Of a DNA stretch of 46,045 bases, positions 16,681-25,173 are shown in pieces. The position numbers and the translations under genes are program-made. Below the pieces are notes generated by a model. The model worked only from the letters and a program-made list of their open reading frames with translations. It had not been told where the DNA came from and did not search any database. Origin of the DNA: UBA5287 sp041672395 (GTDB lineage: Bacteria > Bacteroidota > Bacteroidia > Bacteroidales > Dysgonomonadaceae); the NCBI GenBank assembly GCA_041672395.1, contig JBAYZS010000015.1, forward strand, positions 1 through 46,045. Direction: 5' to 3'. The stretch's first letter is position 1, and each line of letters starts with the position of its first letter.

Positions 16681-17664
16681 ATGTACAATCTTCCTCTCAT
16701 TTCAATGTTCAACAACTTAGAACAACTTGATTCTGTTAAACTTAACTTCAATGAGACCAGTGTAAACTTCATGAATATTGCTATCGCCTTCATAATGTTT
16801 GGCGTTGCATTAGGTATCAAACCTAAGCATTTCAAGGATGTTCTCATGAATCCTAAAACAGTTATTGTAGGTGTTATTTCTCAATATGTTATCTTGCCTG
16901 CTCTGACTTATTTACTGGTTTTGATTATTAAGCCAAGCTCAACCGTAGCAATGGGAATGATTCTGGTAGCATCTTGTCCTGGAGGCAACGTTTCCAACAT
17001 GATTTCTGCACTATCTAAATCAAATGTTGCTTTATCTGTTAGTCTTACGGCCATTACCACAGTTCTTTGTGTGTTTATGACTCCTCTAAATTTTGCATTT
17101 TGGGGTGGTCTTTACGCCAGACAGTCGCCTTTGTTGGTACCTATCGCGATTGATGGATTAGAAATGTTTCGTACAGTATTCATCATTTTAGGAATTCCGG
17201 TTATACTTGGAATGATTATTGGACATAAATTTCCTAAGTTTGTTGCAAAGACTTCAAAATATGTGAAGTACTCATCTATACTCTTTTTCATTGCATTTAT
17301 TGCAGGAGCTTTAGCTGGTAACTTCAGCCTATTTTTAAAATACATTCATCTTGTGTTCTATATAGTTCTGATTCATAATGGTATAGCATTTTTGGGAGGT
17401 TATTTATTTCCCAAATCATTGAAGTTAAACGAGTTAGACTGTCGCACAATTTCTATTGAGACTGGAATTCAAAACTCTGGTTTGGGACTTGCATTAATAT
17501 TCAATCCGCGCATTTTTCCACCCATTCTAGAACTAGGAGGCATGGCCTTTATAGCAGCTTGGTGGGGTATTTGGCACATTGTGGCTGGATTAATGTTGGC
17601 ATATTACTGGAGAAGAAAACCATTAAAATTTATACCCTTACAAAATGAAATACGAATACAATAA
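16681..17664 (+). CDS. Bile acid:sodium symporter (BASS) family transporter
   Basis: The 327 aa inner-membrane protein has about nine hydrophobic segments. It carries the family core M-I-L-V-A-S-C-P-G-G-N-V-S-N-M near residues 95-110 and the E-T-G-I-Q-N-S-G-L-G-L-A segment near 260. Both are sodium/substrate-site regions in BASS/SBF proteins. Substrates in free-living bacteria are often organic anions or ketoacids rather than bile acids, so the ligand is unknown. The acyltransferase gene starts 20 bases before its stop, so the two are co-transcribed. Confidence 0.92.
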   Translation: MYNLPLISMFNNLEQLDSVKLNFNETSVNFMNIAIAFIMFGVALGIKPKHFKDVLMNPKTVIVGVISQYVILPALTYLLVLIIKPSSTVAMGMILVASCPGGNVSNMISALSKSNVALSVSLTAITTVLCVFMTPLNFAFWGGLYARQSPLLVPIAIDGLEMFRTVFIILGIPVILGMIIGHKFPKFVAKTSKYVKYSSILFFIAFIAGALAGNFSLFLKYIHLVFYIVLIHNGIAFLGGYLFPKSLKLNELDCRTISIETGIQNSGLGLALIFNPRIFPPILELGGMAFIAAWWGIWHIVAGLMLAYYWRRKPLKFIPLQNEIRIQ

Positions 17665-18949
17665 AGGTTATGCCATTACACGCTTTTTTACAAACCTAGC
17701 ATTAAGACTAAATTTCGGGAAACTGATTTATGTTGGAAAGGAAAATGCGGATACTGATTATCCACTGATTTTCGCTCCTAATCACAGAAATGCAGTGATT
17801 GACCCGATGATACTCATTAACTCTATCAGTAAAAAACATATCGTTTTTCTTGCTCGTGCCGATGTTTTTAAGAATCCAAAAATTGCAAGAATCTTGGAAT
17901 GGCTTCATATTATGCCCGTTTATCGTATTCGCGATGGCGTGGATAATTTAAAAAATAATGAGGAGTCTTTTGAATTAAGCGGCAGTCTGATGAAAAAAAA
18001 GATTCCTTTGGCGCTTTTTCCTGAAGGCAGACATAACCCCAAATCATCTTTACTCCCCATACAGAAAGCGATTCCAAGAATTGTTTTCCCTATTGAAGAG
18101 GAGGTTGATTTCACACTTGGTAGCAGGGTAATTCCTGTAGGTATTTACTATCCTGATATATTTGGCTTTTTATCAGACGCATATATTAATATTGGAAAAC
18201 CGATTTTAATATCCGACTATAAAGAGCTGTATGAAATCAACCCTCAACTTGCAGCTAATCAATTTCGACAAGATTTGGGTGAATGTTTGGGTGAGTTAAT
18301 CGTAAATATCCAGAACGATGCATTTTATGATGAGTACGTTTATGCTATCGATTGGAATGCTCATACATTAGACAAAAATAGATACCCAAACAACAAAGAT
18401 GGTTATTTACTTGCATCTCAGGATATTGTTCGTAAATTAGACAAATTGTTTGAACAAGACCGTCTCACTTTTGATGCTAAGATAGAAGATTATCGCGAAG
18501 CGCATAAAGCACTGAAAGATTACGGGTTGACTACAAAAGATCCCGTTTCAAATCCTTCATCGGTCTTTACTTTATTGATTCAGACACTTCTTTTGGTAGC
18601 GACTTTTCCTATTGCATTATTTGGCTTCTTAAATGGTATTTTCCCAATAATAGGTTACAAAAAGTTACTGGGATTGTTTAAAGAAGAACAATTTATACCT
18701 TCTGTTCGTTATGCTTCCGGTATGTTATTGGTTCCTATTTTTGATTTGATTCAAACCATTATTATAGGAATCATCACTATGAGTTGGAGCATTACTCTTG
18801 CTTACTTTTTATTAATGCCAGCCACGTTTTATTTCGCATGCTGGTGGAGAAAATGGGCTAAAGGGTTGAGACGAAAATGGAAAGTAAGCCGTTTCAAAAA
18901 TCGATTTCCCGATGTTTGGGAAAAGGTGATCTCTCAAATAAAACTCTAA
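17645..18949 (+). CDS. PlsC-like acyltransferase
   Basis: The 434 aa protein has a glycerolphosphate acyltransferase domain. The H-x4-D motif is N-H-R-N-A-V-I-D at about 46-53, followed by F-P-E-G-R-H-N near 122. The C-terminal third holds two to three membrane segments (about 310-410) and a basic end. The layout matches Bacteroidota proteins annotated as 1-acyl-sn-glycerol-3-phosphate acyltransferases. The acyl acceptor is not known. It overlaps the BASS transporter gene by 20 bases, and a hairpin follows at the convergent junction. Confidence 0.88.
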   Translation: MKYEYNKGYAITRFFTNLALRLNFGKLIYVGKENADTDYPLIFAPNHRNAVIDPMILINSISKKHIVFLARADVFKNPKIARILEWLHIMPVYRIRDGVDNLKNNEESFELSGSLMKKKIPLALFPEGRHNPKSSLLPIQKAIPRIVFPIEEEVDFTLGSRVIPVGIYYPDIFGFLSDAYINIGKPILISDYKELYEINPQLAANQFRQDLGECLGELIVNIQNDAFYDEYVYAIDWNAHTLDKNRYPNNKDGYLLASQDIVRKLDKLFEQDRLTFDAKIEDYREAHKALKDYGLTTKDPVSNPSSVFTLLIQTLLLVATFPIALFGFLNGIFPIIGYKKLLGLFKEEQFIPSVRYASGMLLVPIFDLIQTIIIGIITMSWSITLAYFLLMPATFYFACWWRKWAKGLRRKWKVSRFKNRFPDVWEKVISQIKL

Positions 18950-18980
18950 ATGGATTGCATAAATGTTTATGCATTTAGAG
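18944..18980. terminator. Bidirectional hairpin between convergent genes
   Basis: The right arm TTTATGCATTTAGAG (18966-18980) pairs with CTCTAAATG plus GCATAAA on the left, with a 5-base bulge. It sits exactly between the stop codons at 18949 and 18982, so it probably ends both transcripts. There is no strong T-tract. Confidence 0.5.
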
Positions 18981-18981
18981 A

Positions 18982-21276
18982 TTAATTCATATTCAGGTTT
19001 TTAATTTCGGTATTTATCCATTCCAAAGTATGATGAATGTTAATGTATTTTTCTTTCAAATCCTGAGGCACGTAAAAATACTGATTAGAAGACTCATAAC
19101 CAAGCGTTGGATCTTGAAGAACTAAGGGCAGAAATGCTTCAATAATTTCTTTTTCAGACCGAACGCTCTTACTCATCATTTCAAGGCAGTATTTTTTAAT
19201 CGTTGTATCGTTTGCTGATAGATACTTGTTCCTTTCATTGGTAAATGTGGCCTGAGCAACTACCGATGCAAAATGTAACTGTATGGCTTTTGCTCTTATT
19301 AAGTCGCTTTTAAGCAGTGGAACCACTTCTTTATCCGCAAGTTGCAGAGCTTTCTCCAGCTCCTGACAACCAGATTTGAAACTATTCGACACTTTTGTCA
19401 TTTGCTCGATAAAAACTTCTGTCGGATATATTGAACGCCATGAGTCCAGATCATCGTAAGGAATGCCAACCATTGAAGCTTTGTAATGAGTTGGCTTGAT
19501 ATATAATAAATTTGCAGGTCCAACATGCTGTGGACCATTATACAAAGTTGTTATATTATAAGGAAATTCTTCAAATCCGGAGGAGAAATAATGCCATGCA
19601 TTACAAATATTATTTGCTGGTTTTTCGCCATAATATTGTTTTGCATAGTGAAGCAAGTCGGTATTATCACCATTAAATATGCTTTGGAATATTGCTAAAT
19701 TGAGCGATGGATATCCACCTACACTCCAACTGAACATAATACCGTTGATAGATTCGGCCGAAAGATTCTTTGCATGCTTTGCAATCAGTTCCATTGCAGG
19801 GATCACAGGAACACATCCCAGCTCCCAAGAAGCATTTACCTGAATTTTGGCAACTGTTTTCAGGCCCGCTTTCTTGGCCATTTTCCAATGTTCTAATGCA
19901 CGCGGACCGGGTCCCACCGACGAGATGGAATATTCACCGACTGTCGATTTTATTCCCCCTCGTTCGACAGGAAGCGACCACTCACTTACTGACATCAGCC
20001 ATGACTGTTTGGATAATTGATTGATAATCTTTTCAGCATATTCATCGTTCCATCCCCAATCCCAAACCAGAACATTCGCATTTGGATTTCCATTCTTTAC
20101 TCCTTCAGCTATAACATTGTTAATGTTTGAGATTATTTTATCATATGATTCATTTTTGCATCGTTCACATTGGGCTTGATTTCCATGTGATGCGCAATTG
20201 GTAAGGTTTTCTGATGCTGTAATAGTGAAAACTCCTCCTAATCCGGGAACTTCCTTGAAAACTTTTTCATATGAATTTCTTACCCAATCAAGCACTCTAA
20301 TATCAGAAGTACAGAGCGTTTGAAGTCCCCCCTCTTTAACTCCCGCCAGACTTTTCCTCTCGGGAGAATTAAAATACTCTTCGGGCATTGCACGAGGCTC
20401 ATTGGCATATAGATATACTTTTATATTATACTTGGCAGCTCTATCAACCAATTTCTTTAGATTATTAAGTCTGATCGAATAATCTTTTGATCCGGGAAAA
20501 ATGCCATCTTCCGGTACTAACATTCTTAAAACGGAGTGAATCCATACGGAGTTTATTCCTTTTTCAGACAGCTTTTTCAAAAGATGATCGGGAAAAGATG
20601 CTATTTGCGGATCTATTAATGGGTCACCAAATTCCGCATTGTACGAAAATATCATCCGTATGTCCAACTGACTGTCTTCTAAAACCACATCTTGGGATTG
20701 AGCGTTTTGTTCATCGAAAAAACGGAATCGTGGAACTTCTGGAATAGTGAACTTATTTATCTCTCGCGTCCATGAGGCAATTTTACGTGCATCTTGTTGC
20801 ATTTCAGATGTTGGTTCAACATAACTCAATGGTTCGCAATATGGTTTCATAGAACCCATTTTAACGAAAAGAAAATCGTCTTCAATTAACCGCCAAGCCA
20901 ATTCTTCTTTGCTAATTCCCAATAGAACCGTCAACTGTTCATAAGGAAGTAAATGCCAGTTTCGTCTTAAAACCGTAATATATCCTTTTGAGCCGTTCCA
21001 AACTGGGTCGATCTGCTTCTGATTGGGCAGCCCCATAGAAGTTGCTATTTTCTGGATGTTCGTTTCCGATGTGTTCAACACTTTTGCCAATCGGGATTTA
21101 GGAACCAATGTCCAGTTGCGCCATACAAAGGCATGTATTCTGCTTGGAAAATGTACGTAATCTATTGCCGGAGTAGTGCTCGGTTCACCGGGCAAAGTTA
21201 TTGTTTGTTCAGATGAAGCTTGAGCCGACAATAATGTGGTTAATAATAAGAACGCGAAAAACATAAATCTTTTCAT
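18982..21276 (-). CDS. Secreted TIM-barrel glycosidase-like protein with tandem HTH-like repeats
   Basis: The 764 aa protein has a Sec signal peptide (about 1-19, ending L-S-A-Q-A). Residues 48-83 and 100-135 are two related helix-turn-helix-like repeats: W-R-N-W-x-L-V-P-x-x-x-L-A-x-V-L and R-R-N-W-x-L-L-P-x-x-x-L-x-x-L-L-G. The central region (about 200-560) reads as a TIM barrel, with W-I-H-S-V-L, V-Y-L-Y-A-N-E-P, T-A-S-E-N-L-T-N-C and V-L-V-W-D-W-G-W. C361, H364, C370 and C373 form a possible metal site next to E356, a candidate catalytic acid. The C-terminus is helical. It resembles GH20-like or unassigned glycoside hydrolases; the substrate is unknown. It is monocistronic. Confidence 0.65.
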   Translation of the reverse strand: MKRFMFFAFLLLTTLLSAQASSEQTITLPGEPSTTPAIDYVHFPSRIHAFVWRNWTLVPKSRLAKVLNTSETNIQKIATSMGLPNQKQIDPVWNGSKGYITVLRRNWHLLPYEQLTVLLGISKEELAWRLIEDDFLFVKMGSMKPYCEPLSYVEPTSEMQQDARKIASWTREINKFTIPEVPRFRFFDEQNAQSQDVVLEDSQLDIRMIFSYNAEFGDPLIDPQIASFPDHLLKKLSEKGINSVWIHSVLRMLVPEDGIFPGSKDYSIRLNNLKKLVDRAAKYNIKVYLYANEPRAMPEEYFNSPERKSLAGVKEGGLQTLCTSDIRVLDWVRNSYEKVFKEVPGLGGVFTITASENLTNCASHGNQAQCERCKNESYDKIISNINNVIAEGVKNGNPNANVLVWDWGWNDEYAEKIINQLSKQSWLMSVSEWSLPVERGGIKSTVGEYSISSVGPGPRALEHWKMAKKAGLKTVAKIQVNASWELGCVPVIPAMELIAKHAKNLSAESINGIMFSWSVGGYPSLNLAIFQSIFNGDNTDLLHYAKQYYGEKPANNICNAWHYFSSGFEEFPYNITTLYNGPQHVGPANLLYIKPTHYKASMVGIPYDDLDSWRSIYPTEVFIEQMTKVSNSFKSGCQELEKALQLADKEVVPLLKSDLIRAKAIQLHFASVVAQATFTNERNKYLSANDTTIKKYCLEMMSKSVRSEKEIIEAFLPLVLQDPTLGYESSNQYFYVPQDLKEKYINIHHTLEWINTEIKNLNMN

Positions 21277-21292
21277 GAGACTAAAGAATAAA

Positions 21293-21318
21293 CAAATTTA
21301 ATGGTATACAAATATACC
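21293..21318 (-). promoter_or_regulatory. Promoter region of the TIM-barrel gene with a short palindrome
   Basis: Two minus-strand TAnnTTTG matches occur: TAAATTTG (21293-21300) and TATATTTG (21309-21316). The second lies inside a perfect inverted repeat GGTATA-CAAA-TATACC (21303-21318). The nearer box would give a leader of about 10 nt. Confidence 0.45.
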
Positions 21319-21565
21319 AAAAAAAATCAATATGTCAAAGATCGCTTAAACTTAAATTTATTACTTCAAGTTTTATAAGAGAATAACCTTCCTCTCACAA
21401 ACTAATTAACACGGATCTTTGATTTTTCGTCATATTCCGGCAATAAATTTAATTTTCTCTTGAAATTTAATATCAAAAAGTGCAACACATGACTAAAGTT
21501 TCGCATCTATTTTTAAGTCTGTAAAAGTGCGAAGCATTAACCCACATTGCTGATGGTCTTGTTTT

Positions 21566-22201
21566 TCAATCAGGACACTTAGTGAAAAAAGTATTCACTT
21601 TACCTTCATTGAAAGAAATTATTAACTCTTCTTGGTATTTAAGAAGACTATCAAGACGAGACAAAAATGATTCAGAGTAAGGTTGATTAAAAGGTTGAAG
21701 CTTTAATATACCGAAAGCCCCTGACATCCAATCGGCCTTTAATAAACCCTCTTCATTAAATTTTCTATTTGTTAAAGACTCAATGCGTTTTCTCTGTTCC
21801 ATTTTACCCGGTAGTACAACTGTTTTCTCTACTAATTTACCCTTTTTATCCTTTACCATTGTGAAATATCCACCTACAAATGTATAATCTTTCAAATACA
21901 ATTCATTGTTTTTTATAATCCATTTACATGTGAAACCTTTAGAGCCGTTAAACATAATATTTACGCTCCCCCCTTCATCATTACTGAATAATTTGGAATA
22001 TCCATCAAAAAAAACAAATGGTGTCATTCTAAAGAAAAACATATTCCCATCTTCTAATAAGAGGGTATCACATAATGTGTCGTGATATGAGTTTAGATTT
22101 CTATAAATTGCATCACGGGTTCTCTTCTCTACATCTATGTATTGACATAATGCTATAGGCGTTATTAATGTGAACAATAACAGTAAAAAATGTTTTTTCA
22201 T
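21566..22201 (-). CDS. Secreted protein of unknown function
   Basis: I do not recognise this 211 aa protein. Residues 1-19 form a Sec signal peptide (M-K-K-H-F-L-L-L-L-F-T-L-I-T-P-I-A-L-C-Q). The mature part is a mixed, probably beta-rich domain with G-G-Y-F-T-M-V-K-D-K-K-G-K-L-V and a C-terminal amphipathic helix; it ends C-P-D. The first 47 bases have a close relative at 25114-25160, a broken copy of the same gene start. The gene stands alone with about 290 bases of AT-rich DNA downstream and more than 1 kb upstream. I am confident it is coding from the signal peptide and length, not from homology. Confidence 0.6.
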   Translation of the reverse strand: MKKHFLLLLFTLITPIALCQYIDVEKRTRDAIYRNLNSYHDTLCDTLLLEDGNMFFFRMTPFVFFDGYSKLFSNDEGGSVNIMFNGSKGFTCKWIIKNNELYLKDYTFVGGYFTMVKDKKGKLVEKTVVLPGKMEQRKRIESLTNRKFNEEGLLKADWMSGAFGILKLQPFNQPYSESFLSRLDSLLKYQEELIISFNEGKVNTFFTKCPD

Positions 22202-23374
22202 AGTTTGTTTTTTTTTGTTTATAATTCATGCAATGTAACTAATTTGTATAAAAAATATTATTAATGTAAATCAGTAAGTGCAATTGTTCACAAATTTATT
22301 TAGTTAAAATATTTAAATCAATAGAATGATTGCGATACATAGCTGTCATCTTTAAAGTTAATATCTTTACTCCACATTATTTAGATAACATTCTCGTGAG
22401 AAAGTGCTTTAACTTAATAATATTGCCAAATAACAACAATAATTCGAAATACCGATTCGCATTATTAATCAATGTAATCAGATCTATAGGATCTTGATAT
22501 TTACTCAAAAAGTTACATTCGTTTAGTAACCAGCTACACGGCAATATCGATAAGCGTCATATAGTGAGTTTATTATTGGATAAACACTTCCTGAAATTGA
22601 GCCAGTAGAGTACTGATTATATAGATATTCAGCAGTTATTATTCTAAAAGAATCATTTGTTGAAAGTAGTAAAAAAAAATTAATAACAAAAAATATTTAA
22701 GAAAAAAAATTATGCTAAGTTTAAATTTGAATCTAATAAATGTCTTTTATCTGTAATAAACATCTCTAAATCATCATAGTGTAAAAATCGCATTGTTCTC
22801 ATTTTGTGAATATTAACTGATTTTTTATTTAGAATTATTTTAAATTAGATATTATAGCAGGAAGCTCTCTTCATTACTTGGATATCATATCACTAAAAAC
22901 AGAAAACTAAAATTATTAATTAGCTTTTTAGAAGAGTTATCCTGCTCAAGAATAATGGAGTAGACGACTGTTAAAAGAACCGTTTCTAAATGGTTATATA
23001 TTGAAAAAATAATCTTTGTAATTCTCTGATAGAATCATATTAATGTTATTCAATTGCTATTTGAAAGAAATATTAGTCTTCAAAAAAAGTTGTAAAGTCT
23101 ATTGGTATTTAATATACACTATTGGTTATAAGCAAAAACTTATTTATGAACTATTAATAATTAGAACATCATACCTTGGTGATAATAAATCGAGCAATGT
23201 ATTTGAATATCTAAAATTAATTGCATCTGCCAATTTACTCGGAAAAGAATAAATATATGATAGAGAACGGATTCTATTCAAATTCTATCAGAAAATTGAT
23301 TTTATTTATAATAATACGGTTATGTCTCCATACCTGAATCCAAAAAAGGGATAAAATTATGAAAAACCATAATT
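22202..23374. other. Long AT-rich gene-poor stretch
   Basis: No convincing gene is present. The longest open frame (23043-23252, plus strand, 69 codons, ATG start) has no recognisable motif and no promoter or ribosome site. Short coding-like pieces broken by stops occur around 22540-22690, so this may be decayed accessory DNA. A small hairpin (AAATTATG / CATAATTT) lies just before the inverted repeat at 23375. Confidence 0.55.
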
Positions 23375-23390
23375 TATGATACTCCCCAAA
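23375..23390. repeat. Left copy of a 16-bp inverted repeat flanking the caspase-like gene
   Basis: TATGATACTCCCCAAA is the exact reverse complement of 25096-25111. The pair encloses about 1.7 kb containing one gene. No target-site duplication is visible outside the repeats. Confidence 0.7.
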
Positions 23391-23523
23391 AACCAGACAA
23401 CGAGTTAAAATAAAGTGATTAAATAAAAGCTTTTCATAAAATTATCAAGAGGATATAATACTTTATGAAGATAAAGGAGTAATTTTAACACAAAATTCCA
23501 GCGAGTAATAAAACATAATTAAT

Positions 23524-25026
23524 ATGAGAAAATATATAATATCCATTTTTTTTTACGTTCTTTTTTTTATGACTCCAGCCTATTCCTTATGTAGTGCACA
23601 GGTAAAAAATAATGAATATTTGGTATTAGCAAATCAATCAATTAAAAATGATTCCGATTGGAATAAAGTAGTTCAAAAATTATCAACGAAACATGATAAT
23701 GCTCCGGTGATTTATTATGAGCAGCATCCTGATGAATTGCTAAGTCAAGTCAGAAAAATTAAACCTAAATATGTAGGTATAGTAGATACGCCTGAGTATT
23801 TGAATCGAGAATTTATAATTCGGCTTAACAGATTTAGTAGAACTATCGATGATGATATTTATGTCGACTTTTTGTGGGGAGTTATTACCGGATATAAAGC
23901 TGCATCGGCAGAGAAGATGGTTGATAATAGCACAGAACCATTAATAATTAAAAGTTGTGTTTCAACAATTATGGAAACAGCCGAAGGAAAATGGTTTGAT
24001 TCCTACGCTTATATGGATGACCAAAATATGGGAATTTATGGTTATAAGATGCCTGGGGATAAATCAGTAAAAAGAGAGAGATTACTCAAAACTGTACCTG
24101 CAACTCGCGGTTCACAGCAAGTACCGGATCTTCTGCCCATTTTTTATGAAATGTATGAGAAGGTTGATCCAGACCTGATTATTACGGCTTCACATGCTTC
24201 AGAGAAAGCACTTGAAATGCCTTTTTCTGCCGGATTTTTAAAAGCCAAAGATGGTGAATTATTTGCTGAGTTGCCCGAAGGAAATAAAAAACTGGTAGAA
24301 TCAGGCAAGCGTAGGGTTTATTTGCCTATTGGCAACTGTTTGATTGGCAATATTGACAACACAAAAAATAGTATGGCCATAGCATGGATGAATAGTGCAA
24401 ATGTTACAACATTTGTAGGATATGTAGTATCTACCTGGTATGGAAGAAGCGGATGGGGTGGATTAAAATATTTTTTAACTTCTCCTGGAAGATATACAAT
24501 TGCAGAGTCGTTCTTTTTGAATCAACAAGACATGTTGGCTCAAATGAATAATATGTATCCCGAGATATTAGATGAGCCCTACACTTATAATGAAAGTAAC
24601 ATAATGAGCCTGGCTGCAGAGCGATTAGAAGAAGTTTTAGATAGAAAACCAACAAATGATGAAGTTGGTTTTTGGTACGATCTGGATGTTTTAGCTCTAT
24701 ATGGTGACCCTAAATGGGATGTAAGACTTATTGATAAATCCGAGGAAAGAGACTTTACAGTTACTGGGGAATATAGAGATAAGCAATATATTCTGACAAT
24801 CAATACCGGTATAAATTATTCTCATCGGCTAGTATCAGGTGATCATTTTAAAGAGGTACATGTCCTGGATTTGCCATTTAGTCATATTTTTCCGGAACGA
24901 TTGAATAATCCAAGATTGGCAGATGGCCAAAACTGGGATATAGTACTTGATGAAAATTTCATTCTTCTGTACAATAACGTATTTGGTCCAAATAACACAT
25001 ATCAGATAATTCTTAATGTTGATTGA
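23524..25026 (+). CDS. Secreted caspase/gingipain-like (clan CD) cysteine peptidase candidate
   Basis: The 500 aa protein has a signal peptide (about 1-26, ending S-L-C-S-A-Q). The middle region looks like a clan CD fold. A histidine in T-A-S-H-A-S (H224) follows a hydrophobic strand D-L-I-I, and a cysteine in L-P-I-G-N-C-L-I-G (C272) lies 48 residues later. That is the spacing and order of the His/Cys dyad in C25- and C14-type peptidases. The W-x-G-x-x-G-W-G-G-L segment follows. The C-terminal part is beta-rich, but no T9SS sorting domain is evident. Activity and target are inference. The gene is the only one inside a 16-bp inverted repeat. Confidence 0.5.
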   Translation: MRKYIISIFFYVLFFMTPAYSLCSAQVKNNEYLVLANQSIKNDSDWNKVVQKLSTKHDNAPVIYYEQHPDELLSQVRKIKPKYVGIVDTPEYLNREFIIRLNRFSRTIDDDIYVDFLWGVITGYKAASAEKMVDNSTEPLIIKSCVSTIMETAEGKWFDSYAYMDDQNMGIYGYKMPGDKSVKRERLLKTVPATRGSQQVPDLLPIFYEMYEKVDPDLIITASHASEKALEMPFSAGFLKAKDGELFAELPEGNKKLVESGKRRVYLPIGNCLIGNIDNTKNSMAIAWMNSANVTTFVGYVVSTWYGRSGWGGLKYFLTSPGRYTIAESFFLNQQDMLAQMNNMYPEILDEPYTYNESNIMSLAAERLEEVLDRKPTNDEVGFWYDLDVLALYGDPKWDVRLIDKSEERDFTVTGEYRDKQYILTINTGINYSHRLVSGDHFKEVHVLDLPFSHIFPERLNNPRLADGQNWDIVLDENFILLYNNVFGPNNTYQIILNVD

Positions 25027-25095
25027 TAATGAAGAGAAATATCTTGTTAAATATTTATACTTGTTTTTCAAATTGCTTTGCTAAATTGCTCAAAA

Positions 25096-25111
25096 TTTGG
25101 GGAGTATCATA
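25096..25111. repeat. Right copy of the 16-bp inverted repeat
   Basis: TTTGGGGAGTATCATA is the exact reverse complement of 23375-23390. It ends two bases before the region of similarity to the start of the gene at 21566-22201. Confidence 0.7.
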
Positions 25112-25160
25112 CTATAGGCGTTATTAATAAGAACAGTAATAATAAAATATTCTTTTTCAT
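25112..25160 (-). pseudogene. Truncated start of a paralogue of the 21566-22201 secreted protein
   Basis: Read on the minus strand from ATG at 25160, this gives M-K-K-N-I-L-L-L-L-F-L-L-I-T-P-I-V and then a stop within the inverted repeat. The intact gene at 22201 begins M-K-K-H-F-L-L-L-L-F-T-L-I-T-P-I-A. The DNA is also alike over about 47 bases (roughly 39 identical by eye), and the similarity stops where the 16-bp repeat begins. This is best read as a gene start cut by a rearrangement. Confidence 0.6.
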
Positions 25161-25173
25161 ATGTAGCATTTAA

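Noticed and set aside
23043..23252. 69-codon open frame in the gene-poor stretch
   Set aside because: No motif, promoter or neighbour supports it, and composition matches the AT-rich background.
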